Counted from the first letter of the stretch, positions 35,257-43,017 are shown. The stretch: 64,000 nucleotides of DNA from Streptomyces sp. NBC_01255 (GCF_036226445.1 NZ_CP108474.1:1550001-1614000); one strand, 5' to 3'. Notes: generated from the letters alone by a model not told the origin. Numbers and translations: made by a program.

Positions 35257-36120
35257 TCAGGCCTTCCGGGGCAGCGCGTCGGCGACGGTGATCGCGCGGT
35301 CGATGAATCCGGTGCGGTGGAAGATGTCCGCCGCCTGCTGCTGCTCGGCGATGAACTCCTCGGTGACCGGCTCGATCGTCCAGGGCAGGGCGCGCAGCGC
35401 GGTCTCCCAGTCGTCCGCGGTGCCGCCCTGGTCGGCGGCGGCGATCTCGGCGGCCTCGCGCGGATGCGCGGCGGCCCAGTCGTCGGCCCGCCGGAGGGCG
35501 CGGGTGAGCGCCTCGACGAGCTCGGGCCGCTGCTCGGCCAGGTCTCGGCGGGCGAAGAAGACGGACCGGTCGGTGATGACCTCGCCGGTGCGGACCAGGG
35601 TGCGCAGTCCGCCGGCGCGGCGGGCGGCGGCGAGCTCGGCGCCCTGCGCGACCCAGGCGGTGATCTCACCGGAGCGGAGCTTCGCCTCGCTGGCCGAGTC
35701 GCCGCGTACGGGGGTGATGTCGGTGGCGTACGAGAGGCCGGCGTCGTCCAGGGCCTTGGCGACGAGATGCGTCTGCCAGGAGCCGACGGCGAGGTGGACG
35801 GTGCCGCCCTTGAGGTCGGCGACGGTACGGACCGGGCTGTCGTCGGGGACGAGGAGGGCGCCGTGGTCGGGGCGGGGCGCGGAGACGGCGGTGTAGACGA
35901 TGTCGTGGCCGGCGGCCTGCGCGGTGACGGGCGGCGTGGAGCCGGTGCCGCCGAAGTCGATGGTGCCGTCGGCCAGGAAGGCCCCGGTGCGGACTCCGTC
36001 GGTGTACGGGTGCCAGGTCACGGTCTCGCCGAGGGCGGCGAGCTCCTGCTCCGCGTAGCCGAGGCGGGAGAGGTGGTAGAGGGAGGGGTTGCTGCGGTGG
36101 ACACCGATGGTGACGGTCAT
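35257..36120 (-). CDS. SsuA-like binding-protein homologue without a signal peptide
   Basis: The 287-residue protein has the type II periplasmic-binding fold of sulfonate/nitrate receptors (FGGTGSTPPVTAQAAGHDIVY, VADLKGGTVHLAVGSWQTHLVAKAL, AWVAQGAELAAARRAGG) but begins MTVTIGVHRSNPSL with no signal peptide or lipobox. The start is fixed by the 4-bp ATGA overlap with ssuB. It is therefore cytoplasmic and may be an enzyme or a sensor rather than a transporter receptor. It lacks the DszB catalytic Cys. Confidence 0.82.
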   Translation of the reverse strand: MTVTIGVHRSNPSLYHLSRLGYAEQELAALGETVTWHPYTDGVRTGAFLADGTIDFGGTGSTPPVTAQAAGHDIVYTAVSAPRPDHGALLVPDDSPVRTVADLKGGTVHLAVGSWQTHLVAKALDDAGLSYATDITPVRGDSASEAKLRSGEITAWVAQGAELAAARRAGGLRTLVRTGEVITDRSVFFARRDLAEQRPELVEALTRALRRADDWAAAHPREAAEIAAADQGGTADDWETALRALPWTIEPVTEEFIAEQQQAADIFHRTGFIDRAITVADALPRKA

Positions 36121-36890
36121 GCGGGGGCTCCTTCGAGCGGGGCGGGGGCGGCGGGGGGTGTTCCCTCGGGCGTGTGGACGCCGAGGTCGGCGAGGAGGCG
36201 GCGGCGCAGGGCGACGAAGGCGGGGTCGCCGGGGTCGCGGGGCCGGGCGACGGCGACGGGGACGTCGGTGACGAGCCGCCCGTCGCGCAGGACGGCGACC
36301 CGGTCGGCGAGGCGTACGGCCTCGTCGACGTCGTGGGTGACGAGCAGGACCGCGGGGTGGTGGACGCGGCGCAGCTCGCCGACGAGGTCCTGCATACGGA
36401 GCCGGGTCAGCGCGTCGAGCGCGGCGAACGGCTCGTCGAGGAGCAGGAGTTCGGGCTCCCGTACCAACGCCCTGGCCAGTGCGACGCGTTGGGCCTCGCC
36501 GCCGGACAGGGTGGCAGGCCAGGCGTCGGCATGTCGGTCGAGGCCGACCTCGGCGAGGGCCCGCAGGCCGGTCGCCCTGGTCGCCGCCCCGCGCGGCAGC
36601 CCGACGGTCACATTGCCGAGGACCTTCGTGGAGGGGATGAGCCGGGGCTCCTGGAAGACGATCGTGCGGGCGGCGGGGACGAGGGCCTCTCCTCCGTCGG
36701 CGCCGTCGAGGCCGCCGAGGATGCGCAGCAGGGTCGTCTTGCCGCTGCCGCTCGCCCCGAGCAGGGCGAGGAACTCGCCGCGCGCGAGGGTGAGGTCCAG
36801 GCCGTCGAGGACGGGGCGGGTGCCGAAGACGCGGCGCAGGCCCCGTACCCGTACGGCTGTGGCTGGGGCTGTGGACGTGGACGTGCTCAT
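36117..36890 (-). CDS. ssuB: Sulfonate ABC transporter ATPase
   Basis: The 257-residue ATPase has Walker A GASGSGKTT, Q-loop VFQEPRLIPST, signature LSGGEAQR, Walker B LLLDEPFAALDA and the switch His in VTHDVDEA, as in the SsuB/TauB group. It energises the SsuC permease. Start and stop overlap the neighbouring genes by 4 bp on each side, so expression is tightly coupled. Confidence 0.93.
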   Translation of the reverse strand: MSTSTSTAPATAVRVRGLRRVFGTRPVLDGLDLTLARGEFLALLGASGSGKTTLLRILGGLDGADGGEALVPAARTIVFQEPRLIPSTKVLGNVTVGLPRGAATRATGLRALAEVGLDRHADAWPATLSGGEAQRVALARALVREPELLLLDEPFAALDALTRLRMQDLVGELRRVHHPAVLLVTHDVDEAVRLADRVAVLRDGRLVTDVPVAVARPRDPGDPAFVALRRRLLADLGVHTPEGTPPAAPAPLEGAPA

Positions 36891-37801
36891 CGGGTTCCTC
36901 CTCCGGGGCCCGCCGTGCGCCAGGGCATGAGGATCCGCTCCAGTCCGCGGACGAGGACGTCGGCGGTGAGGCCGAGCAGTCCGTACACGAGGATGCAGAC
37001 GGCGAGGATGTCGGTGCGGGCGTAGCTCTGGGCCTGGGACATCAAGTAGCCGATGCCTTCGGTGGCGTTGATCTCCTCGGCGGCGATGAGCGCGATCACG
37101 CTCAGCGTCATGGAGAGCCGGAGTCCGGCGAGCAGCGAGGGCAGCGCGCCGGGCAGGACGACCTGGCGCACGATCGCGAGGCGGCCGAGGCCGAAGCTGC
37201 GCATCGCCTCGACGAGCTTGCGGTCGGTGTTGCGGACGCCGCCTGAGGCGGAGACGTACATGGGGAAGGTGGTGGCGACGGCGATGAGCAGGATCTTCGC
37301 GGTCTCGTTGATGCCGAACCACACCATGAAGAGCGGGACGAGGGAGAGGAAGGGGATGGTCCGCAGGGTCTGGAGGGAGGAGTCGAGGAGCTCGTCGCCG
37401 AGCCGGGTGAAGCCGGTGGTGATGCCGAGGGTGAGCCCGGCGGCGAGGCCGATGACGAGCCCGATGCCCGAGCGGGTGAGGGACGTGGCGAGCGCGTCCG
37501 GAAGCTGACCGTTCCCCCACAACTCCCCTACGGCTTTGATGACTTGGGGCGGAGACGCGAGCACGTCGGGGGTGAGGAGGCCGGTGGCGGAGGAGATCCA
37601 CCACAGGGTGAGGAGGGCGACCGGGCCGAGGGCGCGGACGGTGAGGGAGCGGGCGCGGGAGCGGGGGCGCCTGACGGGCGGGCGGGGCGCGACGAGTCCG
37701 GTGGCCGTCGTGGTCGCCTTGGGCTCCTCGCTCGCCCTGACCTCCTCGGTCGCTTCGGCCGCCTGGTCCGCCTTGGTCGCCTGGGCCGTCACGCTCGTCA
37801 T
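36887..37801 (-). CDS. ssuC: Sulfonate ABC transporter permease
   Basis: The 304-residue membrane protein has a charged cytoplasmic N-terminal extension of about 50 residues, then about six membrane helices and the EAMRSFGLGRLAIVRQVVLPGALPS coupling loop of the BPD family. Its membrane-core pattern (IPFLSLVPLFMVWFGINETAK) is typical of SsuC/TauC. It overlaps ssuA and ssuB by 4 bp each. Confidence 0.92.
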   Translation of the reverse strand: MTSVTAQATKADQAAEATEEVRASEEPKATTTATGLVAPRPPVRRPRSRARSLTVRALGPVALLTLWWISSATGLLTPDVLASPPQVIKAVGELWGNGQLPDALATSLTRSGIGLVIGLAAGLTLGITTGFTRLGDELLDSSLQTLRTIPFLSLVPLFMVWFGINETAKILLIAVATTFPMYVSASGGVRNTDRKLVEAMRSFGLGRLAIVRQVVLPGALPSLLAGLRLSMTLSVIALIAAEEINATEGIGYLMSQAQSYARTDILAVCILVYGLLGLTADVLVRGLERILMPWRTAGPGGGTR

Positions 37802-38799
37802 GACAGCTTCTCGATGTCAAGGAGATGGGCGGCGATGTCGACCTTGTTCGGCGTGACCTTCTGGTCGGCGTAGAACCCGGCGACGGTCTCGAAGCGCTTG
37901 ATGTCCTCGGCGCCGATCGGATCGACGGTGCCTCCCTTGCGGGTGAAGCCGATCTGGACCTCCTTGGCCTTGCCGTTGACGGCCGTGGGACCGGCGTCGG
38001 TGAAGACGTTGAGATAGGCGGCCGGGTCGCTCTTCTCCTTGGCGCTGTTCTCGTGGAGGTAGCGGTAGAGCGCCTTCACGACCTCGGGGTGCTGCGCGGC
38101 GAAGTCCGAACGGACCGCGTTGAGGCTGTAGTTGTCGGAGTCGATCGCGGTGCCGTCGGCGACGAAGTGCGCCTTGCCGGAGCCGATCTCGGCGACGGCG
38201 TAGGTGGACCAGACGGCCCAGGCGTCCACCTGGCCCGCGTTGAAGACGGCGGCCGTCTGGTCGGGGCGCAGATAGACCCGCTCGACCTTGTCGGCGGGGA
38301 CGCCTGCCCGGGCGAGGGCCTTGAGCAGCAGGTACTCGCCGGTGCCGCCCTTGTTGACGGCGACCTTGCGGCCGACGAGGTCCTTGACGGAGGCGATGTC
38401 CGAGCCCTCGCGGACGAGGATGCCCTCGCCGACGGGGTCGGGGTCGGTGGCCGTGAAGAAGGCGAAGCCGGGGCTCTGGGAGAGGGACGTGATGCCGGAG
38501 GTGATGGAGCCGGTCGCGATGTCGAGCTGGTCGGCGTTCATGGCCTGGGCGGCGGGGGCGAAGGGGCCGGCGCTGCCGGTCCAGGCCACCTTGGCGCCGA
38601 CGGCGGCGAGCGCCTTGTCGAGGCTGCCGTCCTTCTTGCCGCGGGCGAGGACGCCCGCGTTGCCGGGGTCGGGGATGCGGACGGTGACGGTTCCGCTCGT
38701 TCCCTTCGACGCCTCCGTCCCCGTGGCGCCGCCGCAGGCGGTGACGGTGGAGAGGGCGGCGAGGGCCGCCAGAGCGGCGAGCGGGGTGAGTGGGCGCAT
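37798..38799 (-). CDS. ssuA: Sulfonate ABC transporter substrate-binding lipoprotein
   Basis: The 333-residue receptor has a lipoprotein signal with lipobox TVTAC (Cys22) and the SsuA fold: GKKDGSLDKALAAVGAKVAW, DIATGSITSGI, GRKVAVNKGGTGEYLLLKAL and WAVWSTYAVAEIGSGK. It should bind aliphatic sulfonates or sulfate esters outside the membrane and deliver them to SsuBC. It is the second gene of the operon, 63 bp after the desulfinase-like gene. Confidence 0.92.
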   Translation of the reverse strand: MRPLTPLAALAALAALSTVTACGGATGTEASKGTSGTVTVRIPDPGNAGVLARGKKDGSLDKALAAVGAKVAWTGSAGPFAPAAQAMNADQLDIATGSITSGITSLSQSPGFAFFTATDPDPVGEGILVREGSDIASVKDLVGRKVAVNKGGTGEYLLLKALARAGVPADKVERVYLRPDQTAAVFNAGQVDAWAVWSTYAVAEIGSGKAHFVADGTAIDSDNYSLNAVRSDFAAQHPEVVKALYRYLHENSAKEKSDPAAYLNVFTDAGPTAVNGKAKEVQIGFTRKGGTVDPIGAEDIKRFETVAGFYADQKVTPNKVDIAAHLLDIEKLS

Positions 38800-38862
38800 G
38801 ACGGTCGTCCTTCTCGGAGTCGGGTCGGGGGGCGGGGAAGGGGCGGGGGCGGGGCTCGGCGG

Positions 38863-39885
38863 TTACGGGACGGGGTGCGGCGATCGCTGCCCGCTGGCGG
38901 AGGCGAGGAGCCGGGCTCGGCGGAGCGGCTCCGGGTCGGCCCAGGCCCGTACGTCCACGGCCTCGGGCAGGAAGCCGTGTGCGCGCAGCGCCTCCTCCTG
39001 GCGGGCGAGGAGGTCGAGTCGGGTGGCCGACAGGTCCGGGTGGAGGGTGCGGTGGATGCCGGGCCGATAGGCGCCGGCGACACCCTCGGCGCCCGCGCCG
39101 GTCTCGGCGCCGAGGATGCGGGCGACCTCGGCGGGCTCGTCGGCGGCCCAGTCGGCGGCGCGGAGCAGGACGGCGAGGAAGCGCGCGACCAGCTCGGGAT
39201 GCTCGTCCAGGAGGTCCTGGTGCACGGTGAGGGGGCGCGGGGTGCCGTTGTTGACGCGGTGCGCGGGGTCGGGGAGCTCGTCGAGTTCCACGGCGACCTC
39301 GGCTCCGGCGCGGCGGGCCGCCTCGACGGCGAGGGCTCCCTTCACGTACACGGCGTCGACCTCGCCCCGGCGCAGTGCGGCCAGCTCGGCCGCCCACTGA
39401 CCGGAGTGGCCGTCGGCCGGTACGTCGACGAGGACGGCGTCCGTGAGCCCGTACCCCGCCGAGGCGAGGACGCCCTCGAAGCCGCGCACGGCCATGGCCC
39501 GCCAGAAGTCGATCGGCACGGAGTGGCGGGGCACGGCGAGCCGGAGGCCGCGCAGGGCGGCGGCGCCACGGACCGGTGAGCCGGGGCCGACGAGTACGGT
39601 CTGGCGCTCTTCGATCCAGGTGAGGCCGACGAGCCGGGTGCGCTCGCCGCGTGAACGGGCCCACAGCGCGGGCACGTTGCCGCCCTCGCGGAAGAGCCCG
39701 GGAAGAGCGTGGGTGAAGTGGGCGGCGCGGTCGGCGCCGGGTTCGGCGTCCTGGAGGGAACGGACGGCGATCCCGTCCGGGGCGAACTCCCCGGCCAGCC
39801 AGCCGCGGTCGGCGGCGACACCGGTGGCGGTGGGGACGGGGCAACGGGTGAACCAGAGCGTGTCGGGGACGCGGGCAGGGGTCAT
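38863..39885 (-). CDS. DszB-like sulfinate desulfinase homologue
   Basis: DszB of Rhodococcus releases sulfite from 2'-hydroxybiphenyl-2-sulfinate in the 4S desulfurisation pathway and has a periplasmic-binding-protein fold without a signal peptide. This 340-residue protein keeps its active-site motifs: Cys15 in FTRCPVPTA (DszB NCPVPNA, Cys27), His56 and Arg66 with the same 10-residue spacing as DszB His60 and Arg70, the following GERTRLVGLT, and a similar C-terminus (LDLLARQEEALRAHG). It has no signal peptide. It heads the ssu operon, so a sulfinate made from imported organosulfur is a likely substrate. A non-catalytic binding role is the alternative. Confidence 0.82.
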   Translation of the reverse strand: MTPARVPDTLWFTRCPVPTATGVAADRGWLAGEFAPDGIAVRSLQDAEPGADRAAHFTHALPGLFREGGNVPALWARSRGERTRLVGLTWIEERQTVLVGPGSPVRGAAALRGLRLAVPRHSVPIDFWRAMAVRGFEGVLASAGYGLTDAVLVDVPADGHSGQWAAELAALRRGEVDAVYVKGALAVEAARRAGAEVAVELDELPDPAHRVNNGTPRPLTVHQDLLDEHPELVARFLAVLLRAADWAADEPAEVARILGAETGAGAEGVAGAYRPGIHRTLHPDLSATRLDLLARQEEALRAHGFLPEAVDVRAWADPEPLRRARLLASASGQRSPHPVP

Positions 39886-40172
39886 GGCGGGATTCCCGGG
39901 GTGTGGTGGGGCCGGCGGCGCACAGGGGCGCCGGGCCGCTCAGCGGCGTGGTGGAGGCGAGTACGCAGGTCAGGAACGCGGCGCAGGGGACGGGAGGCGG
40001 ACGGGAGACCGTACGCAAGTCACAGGTCACCGGTCGCAGCGGAAAGGACCCGTTTCAGCGGGAGTCAGGAGTAGCGCGGCGAGCGCGCCGCGGCGCGAAC
40101 CACGTACCGGTGTGGTGGCAAGCCGGTGACGGTGTGCGCGGGGCGACGGCGTACGGACGGCTCAGCGACAGG
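39886..40172 (-). promoter_or_regulatory. Leader region between the leader peptide and the desulfinase-like gene
   Basis: These 287 bases contain no convincing second gene. They hold a perfect GC palindrome (CGCGCCGCGGCGCG, 40084-40097) and a distant pair CCGTACGC/GCGTACGG (40009-40016, 40149-40156). These could be part of an attenuator, but I cannot define a terminator by eye. Confidence 0.35.
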
Positions 40173-40183
40173 TCAGCGACAGG
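40162..40183. repeat. 11-bp tandem duplication over the leader-peptide stop
   Basis: TCAGCGACAGG is present twice (40162-40172, 40173-40183). On the minus strand each copy reads as the Cys-Arg-stop sequence TGT CGC TGA, once in frame and once out of frame. Confidence 0.8.
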
Positions 40184-40286
40184 TCGCGGCGGCGACGCGC
40201 GCCAGGTCGATGTGGCGGCGCCGGGTGAGCGCGGGAGCCTCGGGAGGGGCGGCGGGCGTGGAGCGTGCGGTACGTCGTCCGTTCAT
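40173..40286 (-). CDS. Cys-ending leader peptide of the sulfonate operon
   Basis: The 37-residue peptide ends RRRHIDLARVAAATCR, the pattern of short actinobacterial leader peptides found upstream of sulfur-assimilation genes (RRHxDL, then a terminal Cys-Arg). GGGAG lies about 9 nt before ATG 40286. The Cys codon just before the stop suggests that cysteine-starved ribosomes stall there and change the downstream RNA structure, linking the operon to cysteine supply. Mechanism is inferred from position and sequence only. Confidence 0.75.
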   Translation of the reverse strand: MNGRRTARSTPAAPPEAPALTRRRHIDLARVAAATCR

Positions 40287-40335
40287 CACGGGCCTGCTCC
40301 CTTCGCGTCGTCGCCGCTGCGGTGTGTTGGCCGGA

Positions 40336-40365
40336 ACCCTGCCACGGAAGTTCCGACCGTCACAA
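40336..40365 (-). promoter_or_regulatory. Probable promoter of the sulfonate operon
   Basis: On the minus strand TTGTGA (40360-40365) and CAGGGT (40336-40341) are 18 bp apart. The start would lie near 40329, about 45 nt before the leader peptide. The first IclR-type palindrome abuts the -35 box. Confidence 0.45.
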
Positions 40366-40367
40366 CT

Positions 40368-40449
40368 CGGCTCCCACGATGTGGGATTGCGTATGAACAG
40401 AGTGTTTCCGACCGCGTCCCCCACCTGATTCGGCTCCCGCCATGTGGGA
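40368..40449. promoter_or_regulatory. Two near-identical 19-bp operator-like sites
   Basis: CGGCTCCCACGATGTGGGA (40368-40386) and CGGCTCCCGCCATGTGGGA (40431-40449) match at 17 of 19 bases, and each contains a TCCCRC-nnn-GTGGGA palindrome. They start exactly 63 bp apart, six helical turns. They lie between iclR and the ssu promoter, fitting cooperative IclR binding or a loop. Confidence 0.65.
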
Positions 40450-40485
40450 GCGTGGGAGCCCGATCACCCACGGGGAGCGAACTCT

Positions 40486-41277
40486 ATGACGACCGAGGCC
40501 GGCATCGCCCGACCCCCGGCGGGCGCCCAGGCGGTCCGCCGCGCCCTGGACGTGCTGCACTGTTTCCACGACAACGGGCCCGATCTGAGCGCCTCCGACC
40601 TCGCACGCCGGCTCGAGCTCTCCACCTCCACGGCGCACCGGCTGGCGCGGACCCTGCTCGGTGCGGGATTCCTGGAGCAGGACGCCCGGACCGCCCGCTA
40701 CCGGCTCGGTCCGGCGATGACCGAGCTGGGCCGGCTCTCGTACCACCAGCGGGGGCTGCACCTGGCCACGCCCGAGCTGGCCGATCTGGCCGAACGGACG
40801 GGCGCGACCGCCGACTTGGCGCTGCGCAGCGGCCCGCACGTGGTGATCGTGGCGGGCGGTTCGGTGACGCCGAAGGTCGGCCTGCGCCGGCCCCTGCACT
40901 CCACGGCGCTCGGGAAGGTGCTGCTCGCCTGGCCCCGCGCGGGCGAGGGCGGCCCCCGCTCCCTGCCGCCGCTGCCCGCGTTCACCGAGCGGACCATCGT
41001 CGAACCTCCGGCCCTGACCGCCGAGTTGGCCCGCGTGCGGGAGGCGGGGTACGCCCTCAACGACGGCGAGTCGGCCCACGGGGTGCGGACCGTGGCCGTG
41101 CCGGTCCTGGAGCGGGCGGGGCACGCGCGGTTCGCGCTCGCGGTCCGCGCGACGCCGGAACTGATCACCGACGCGCGGCTCGACTGGTACCTGGCGCAGG
41201 CGCGCGAGTGCGCCAGGGCGCTGGAGGTCCTGCTCCTGGCCCCGACGGAACGGCGGGACCCCGGAGACCGCGCCTGA
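40486..41277 (+). CDS. IclR-family transcriptional regulator
   Basis: The 263-residue protein has the IclR winged helix (AVRRALDVLHCFHDNGPDLSASDLARRLELSTSTAHRLARTL in pieces; residues 12-55) and the effector domain with LHSTALGKVLLAW and GYALNDGESAHGVRTVAVPV. IclR proteins repress or activate catabolic operons in response to small acids. GGGGAGCG (40472-40479) lies 6 nt before ATG 40486. Its position, divergent from the sulfonate operon, makes it the likely regulator. Confidence 0.92.
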   Translation: MTTEAGIARPPAGAQAVRRALDVLHCFHDNGPDLSASDLARRLELSTSTAHRLARTLLGAGFLEQDARTARYRLGPAMTELGRLSYHQRGLHLATPELADLAERTGATADLALRSGPHVVIVAGGSVTPKVGLRRPLHSTALGKVLLAWPRAGEGGPRSLPPLPAFTERTIVEPPALTAELARVREAGYALNDGESAHGVRTVAVPVLERAGHARFALAVRATPELITDARLDWYLAQARECARALEVLLLAPTERRDPGDRA

Positions 41278-41310
41278 CGGCGCCTGACCGCGCCTGACGG
41301 CGCCTGACAC
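41271..41310 (+). repeat. Four 10-bp tandem units carrying the iclR stop codon
   Basis: CGCCTGACSG units start at 41271, 41281, 41291 and 41301. The first TGA (41275-41277) is the iclR stop, and with a 10-bp period the TGAs cover all three frames. Confidence 0.88.
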
Positions 41311-41313
41311 CCC

Positions 41314-41346
41314 CGCCAAGTAGGTCACGATCCGTCCTACTTGGCG
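41314..41346. promoter_or_regulatory. 11-bp palindrome upstream of the NmrA-like gene (HxlR-like operator)
   Basis: CGCCAAGTAGG (41314-41324) and CCTACTTGGCG (41336-41346) pair perfectly across 11 bp. The AAGTA/TACTT half-sites with an 11-18 bp centre resemble HxlR-type operators. It could also fold as an iclR terminator, although no U-run follows. Confidence 0.5.
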
Positions 41347-41415
41347 CCTAGCGTTCGTCGCGTGCGGCGGCGCGGACGAAGCCTCGCCGCCCCGTGCGGA
41401 CGAGGAGTGAGCGAC

Positions 41416-42240
41416 GTGACGATTCTGGTGACCGGTGCGACGGGGACCCTGGGGCGCCGGGTGGTCGAGGGGCTCCGGCGCGAGGGGCGGAAGGTGCGGG
41501 CCCTGACCCGTACCCCGGCGGGGGCGAACGGTCTGCCCGGGGACGTGGAGGTGGCGGGCGGCGATCTCACCGACCCGGGGACCTTGGAGGCCGCCCTCGA
41601 CGGGGCCTCCGCCGTACACCTGCTCGGCACCACCGGCTACGACCACGCCCCGCTGCGGACCGGAACGCAGCTCATGGCGATGGCCGCCGCGGCGGGCGTG
41701 CGGCGGCTGACGGTCCTCGCCCCGGACGAGGGCGGCGAGTTGGAGCGGGCGGTCCGGGCGAGCGGCCTGGAGTGGACGTTCGTCTGGCCGATCGACCTGA
41801 TGGCCAACACCCTGGGGTGGGCGGACACCGTTCGCGCCACGGCGGAGGTCCGCGAACCGTACGGGGGGCGCAGGACCGCCTCGGCCGACGAGGCGGACGT
41901 CGCCGACGTGATCGCGGAGCTGCTCGTGCGGGGCGGCCACGCGGGACGGCGGCTCGTCGTGACGGGGCCCGAGGCGCTCACGCCGGCCGACAAGGTGGCC
42001 GCGCTCGCGGCGGCGACCGGCCGCGAGCTCCGCTTCACCGAGCTGACCGACGGCGAGGCCCGTCACCGGTGGCGGGCCGAGGGCTGGCCCGAGGAGGGCA
42101 TCGACTTCATGCTGCACATGTGGGCGACCGTGCCCGCGTCGGTGGCCGAGGTGACGCCGGCCGTCGAGGAGGTCCTCGGCCGTCCGCCCCGGAGCTTCGC
42201 CCAGTGGGCGACGGCCCACGCCGCCGCCTTCCGCGCCTGA
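41416..42240 (+). CDS. NmrA-like NAD(P)-binding protein (SDR atypical)
   Basis: The 274-residue protein has a Rossmann fold (ILVTGATGTLGRRVVEGL), the atypical-SDR region AVHLLGTTGYDHAPL and EWTFVWPIDLMAN, without the classical YxxxK pair. NmrA-like proteins are redox sensors or quinone reductases. GTG 41416 has GAGGAG 8 nt upstream and is preferred over GTG 41407. The palindrome 70 bp upstream suggests redox- or aldehyde-responsive control. Confidence 0.87.
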   Translation: MTILVTGATGTLGRRVVEGLRREGRKVRALTRTPAGANGLPGDVEVAGGDLTDPGTLEAALDGASAVHLLGTTGYDHAPLRTGTQLMAMAAAAGVRRLTVLAPDEGGELERAVRASGLEWTFVWPIDLMANTLGWADTVRATAEVREPYGGRRTASADEADVADVIAELLVRGGHAGRRLVVTGPEALTPADKVAALAAATGRELRFTELTDGEARHRWRAEGWPEEGIDFMLHMWATVPASVAEVTPAVEEVLGRPPRSFAQWATAHAAAFRA

Positions 42241-42273
42241 CCCCGCAGGGTTCGGCACGCACGTGCGCGGAGA

Positions 42274-42302
42274 TTTCCGCACGGTCGTGCGTTCAGTACG
42301 AT
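42274..42302 (+). promoter_or_regulatory. Promoter and operator of the TetR gene
   Basis: TTTCCG (42274-42279) and TACGAT (42297-42302) are 17 bp apart. The perfect palindrome CGCACG-gt-CGTGCG (42278-42291) fills the spacer, placing a repressor between the two boxes. The start of transcription would be at or next to ATG 42310. Confidence 0.6.
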
Positions 42303-42309
42303 GGGGGGC

Positions 42310-43017
42310 ATGAGCGGCAGCACCGGAAGCACCACGGGTACCCGCACCGGCACGGCCACAGGATCCGGCACGGGCACCAAGACGGACGGACGTGTCGAGC
42401 GCGGCAACCAGACGCGACGCCTCGTCCTCGGCCGGACCATGGACATCGCGTCCGTCGAAGGCCTCGAAGGCCTGTCCCTCGGCCGGATCGCGACCGAGCT
42501 GGAGCTGAGCAAGAGCGGCGTCTTCGCGCTCTTCGGCTCCAAGGAGGAGCTCCAGCTCGCCACCATCAGAGCCGCCGTCGCCGTCTTCGCCGAGCAGGTC
42601 GTCGCCCCCCTGAAGGACGTGCCGCCGGGGGCATCGCGCGTGCGCGCCCTGTGCCGGAACTGGCTCACGTACTCCTCGGGGCGGGTCTTCTCGGGCGGCT
42701 GTTTCTTCTACGCGGTCTCGGCCGAGTTCGATGCCCGTACGGGTCCGGTGCACGACGCCGTGGCCCGCGCCCGCCTCGACTGGAACGCGTACATGGAGCG
42801 GACCCTGTCGGAGGCCCGTGCGGTGGGCGACTTCACCGAGGACCTGGACGTGGAGCAGCTGGCCTTCGAGGTGATCGCCCTCATGGAGGCGGCCAACGCG
42901 CAGTCCGTGCTGCTCGGCGACACCCGCGCGTACGGCCGCGCCGAGCGGGGCGTCACGGCCCGGCTGCGTTCCTCGGCCACGGACCGGGGCCGCGCGGCAC
43001 TCGCGGATCCGGCCTGA
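42310..43017 (+). CDS. TetR-family transcriptional regulator
   Basis: The 235-residue protein has a low-complexity Gly/Thr N-terminus, then the TetR helix-turn-helix (GLSLGRIATELELSKSGVFALFGSKEELQLA in pieces; near residues 55-90) and a helical ligand domain containing SGGCFFYAVSAEFDARTGPV, seen in the TetR_C_6 type group. It is probably leaderless from TACGAT and self-repressed. A related operator lies at the hydrolase promoter (45137-45150). Confidence 0.9.
   Translation: MSGSTGSTTGTRTGTATGSGTGTKTDGRVERGNQTRRLVLGRTMDIASVEGLEGLSLGRIATELELSKSGVFALFGSKEELQLATIRAAVAVFAEQVVAPLKDVPPGASRVRALCRNWLTYSSGRVFSGGCFFYAVSAEFDARTGPVHDAVARARLDWNAYMERTLSEARAVGDFTEDLDVEQLAFEVIALMEAANAQSVLLGDTRAYGRAERGVTARLRSSATDRGRAALADPA

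Noticed and set aside
32891..35896. Open frame of about 1000 codons on the plus strand
   Set aside because: It runs through the desaturase, the whiB-like gene and two leftward ssu genes in wrong frames. High GC leaves such frames open; it has no family motifs and is Arg/Pro-rich.
39443..40129. Rightward gene opposite the DszB-like gene and the leader region
   Set aside because: It lacks family motifs and a ribosome site, and it is mostly antisense to a well-supported gene.
34169..41277. Complete dibenzothiophene (4S) desulfurisation operon
   Set aside because: Only a DszB-like gene is present. The monooxygenase is SsuD-like and about 90 residues shorter than DszA, and there is no DszC-like gene.
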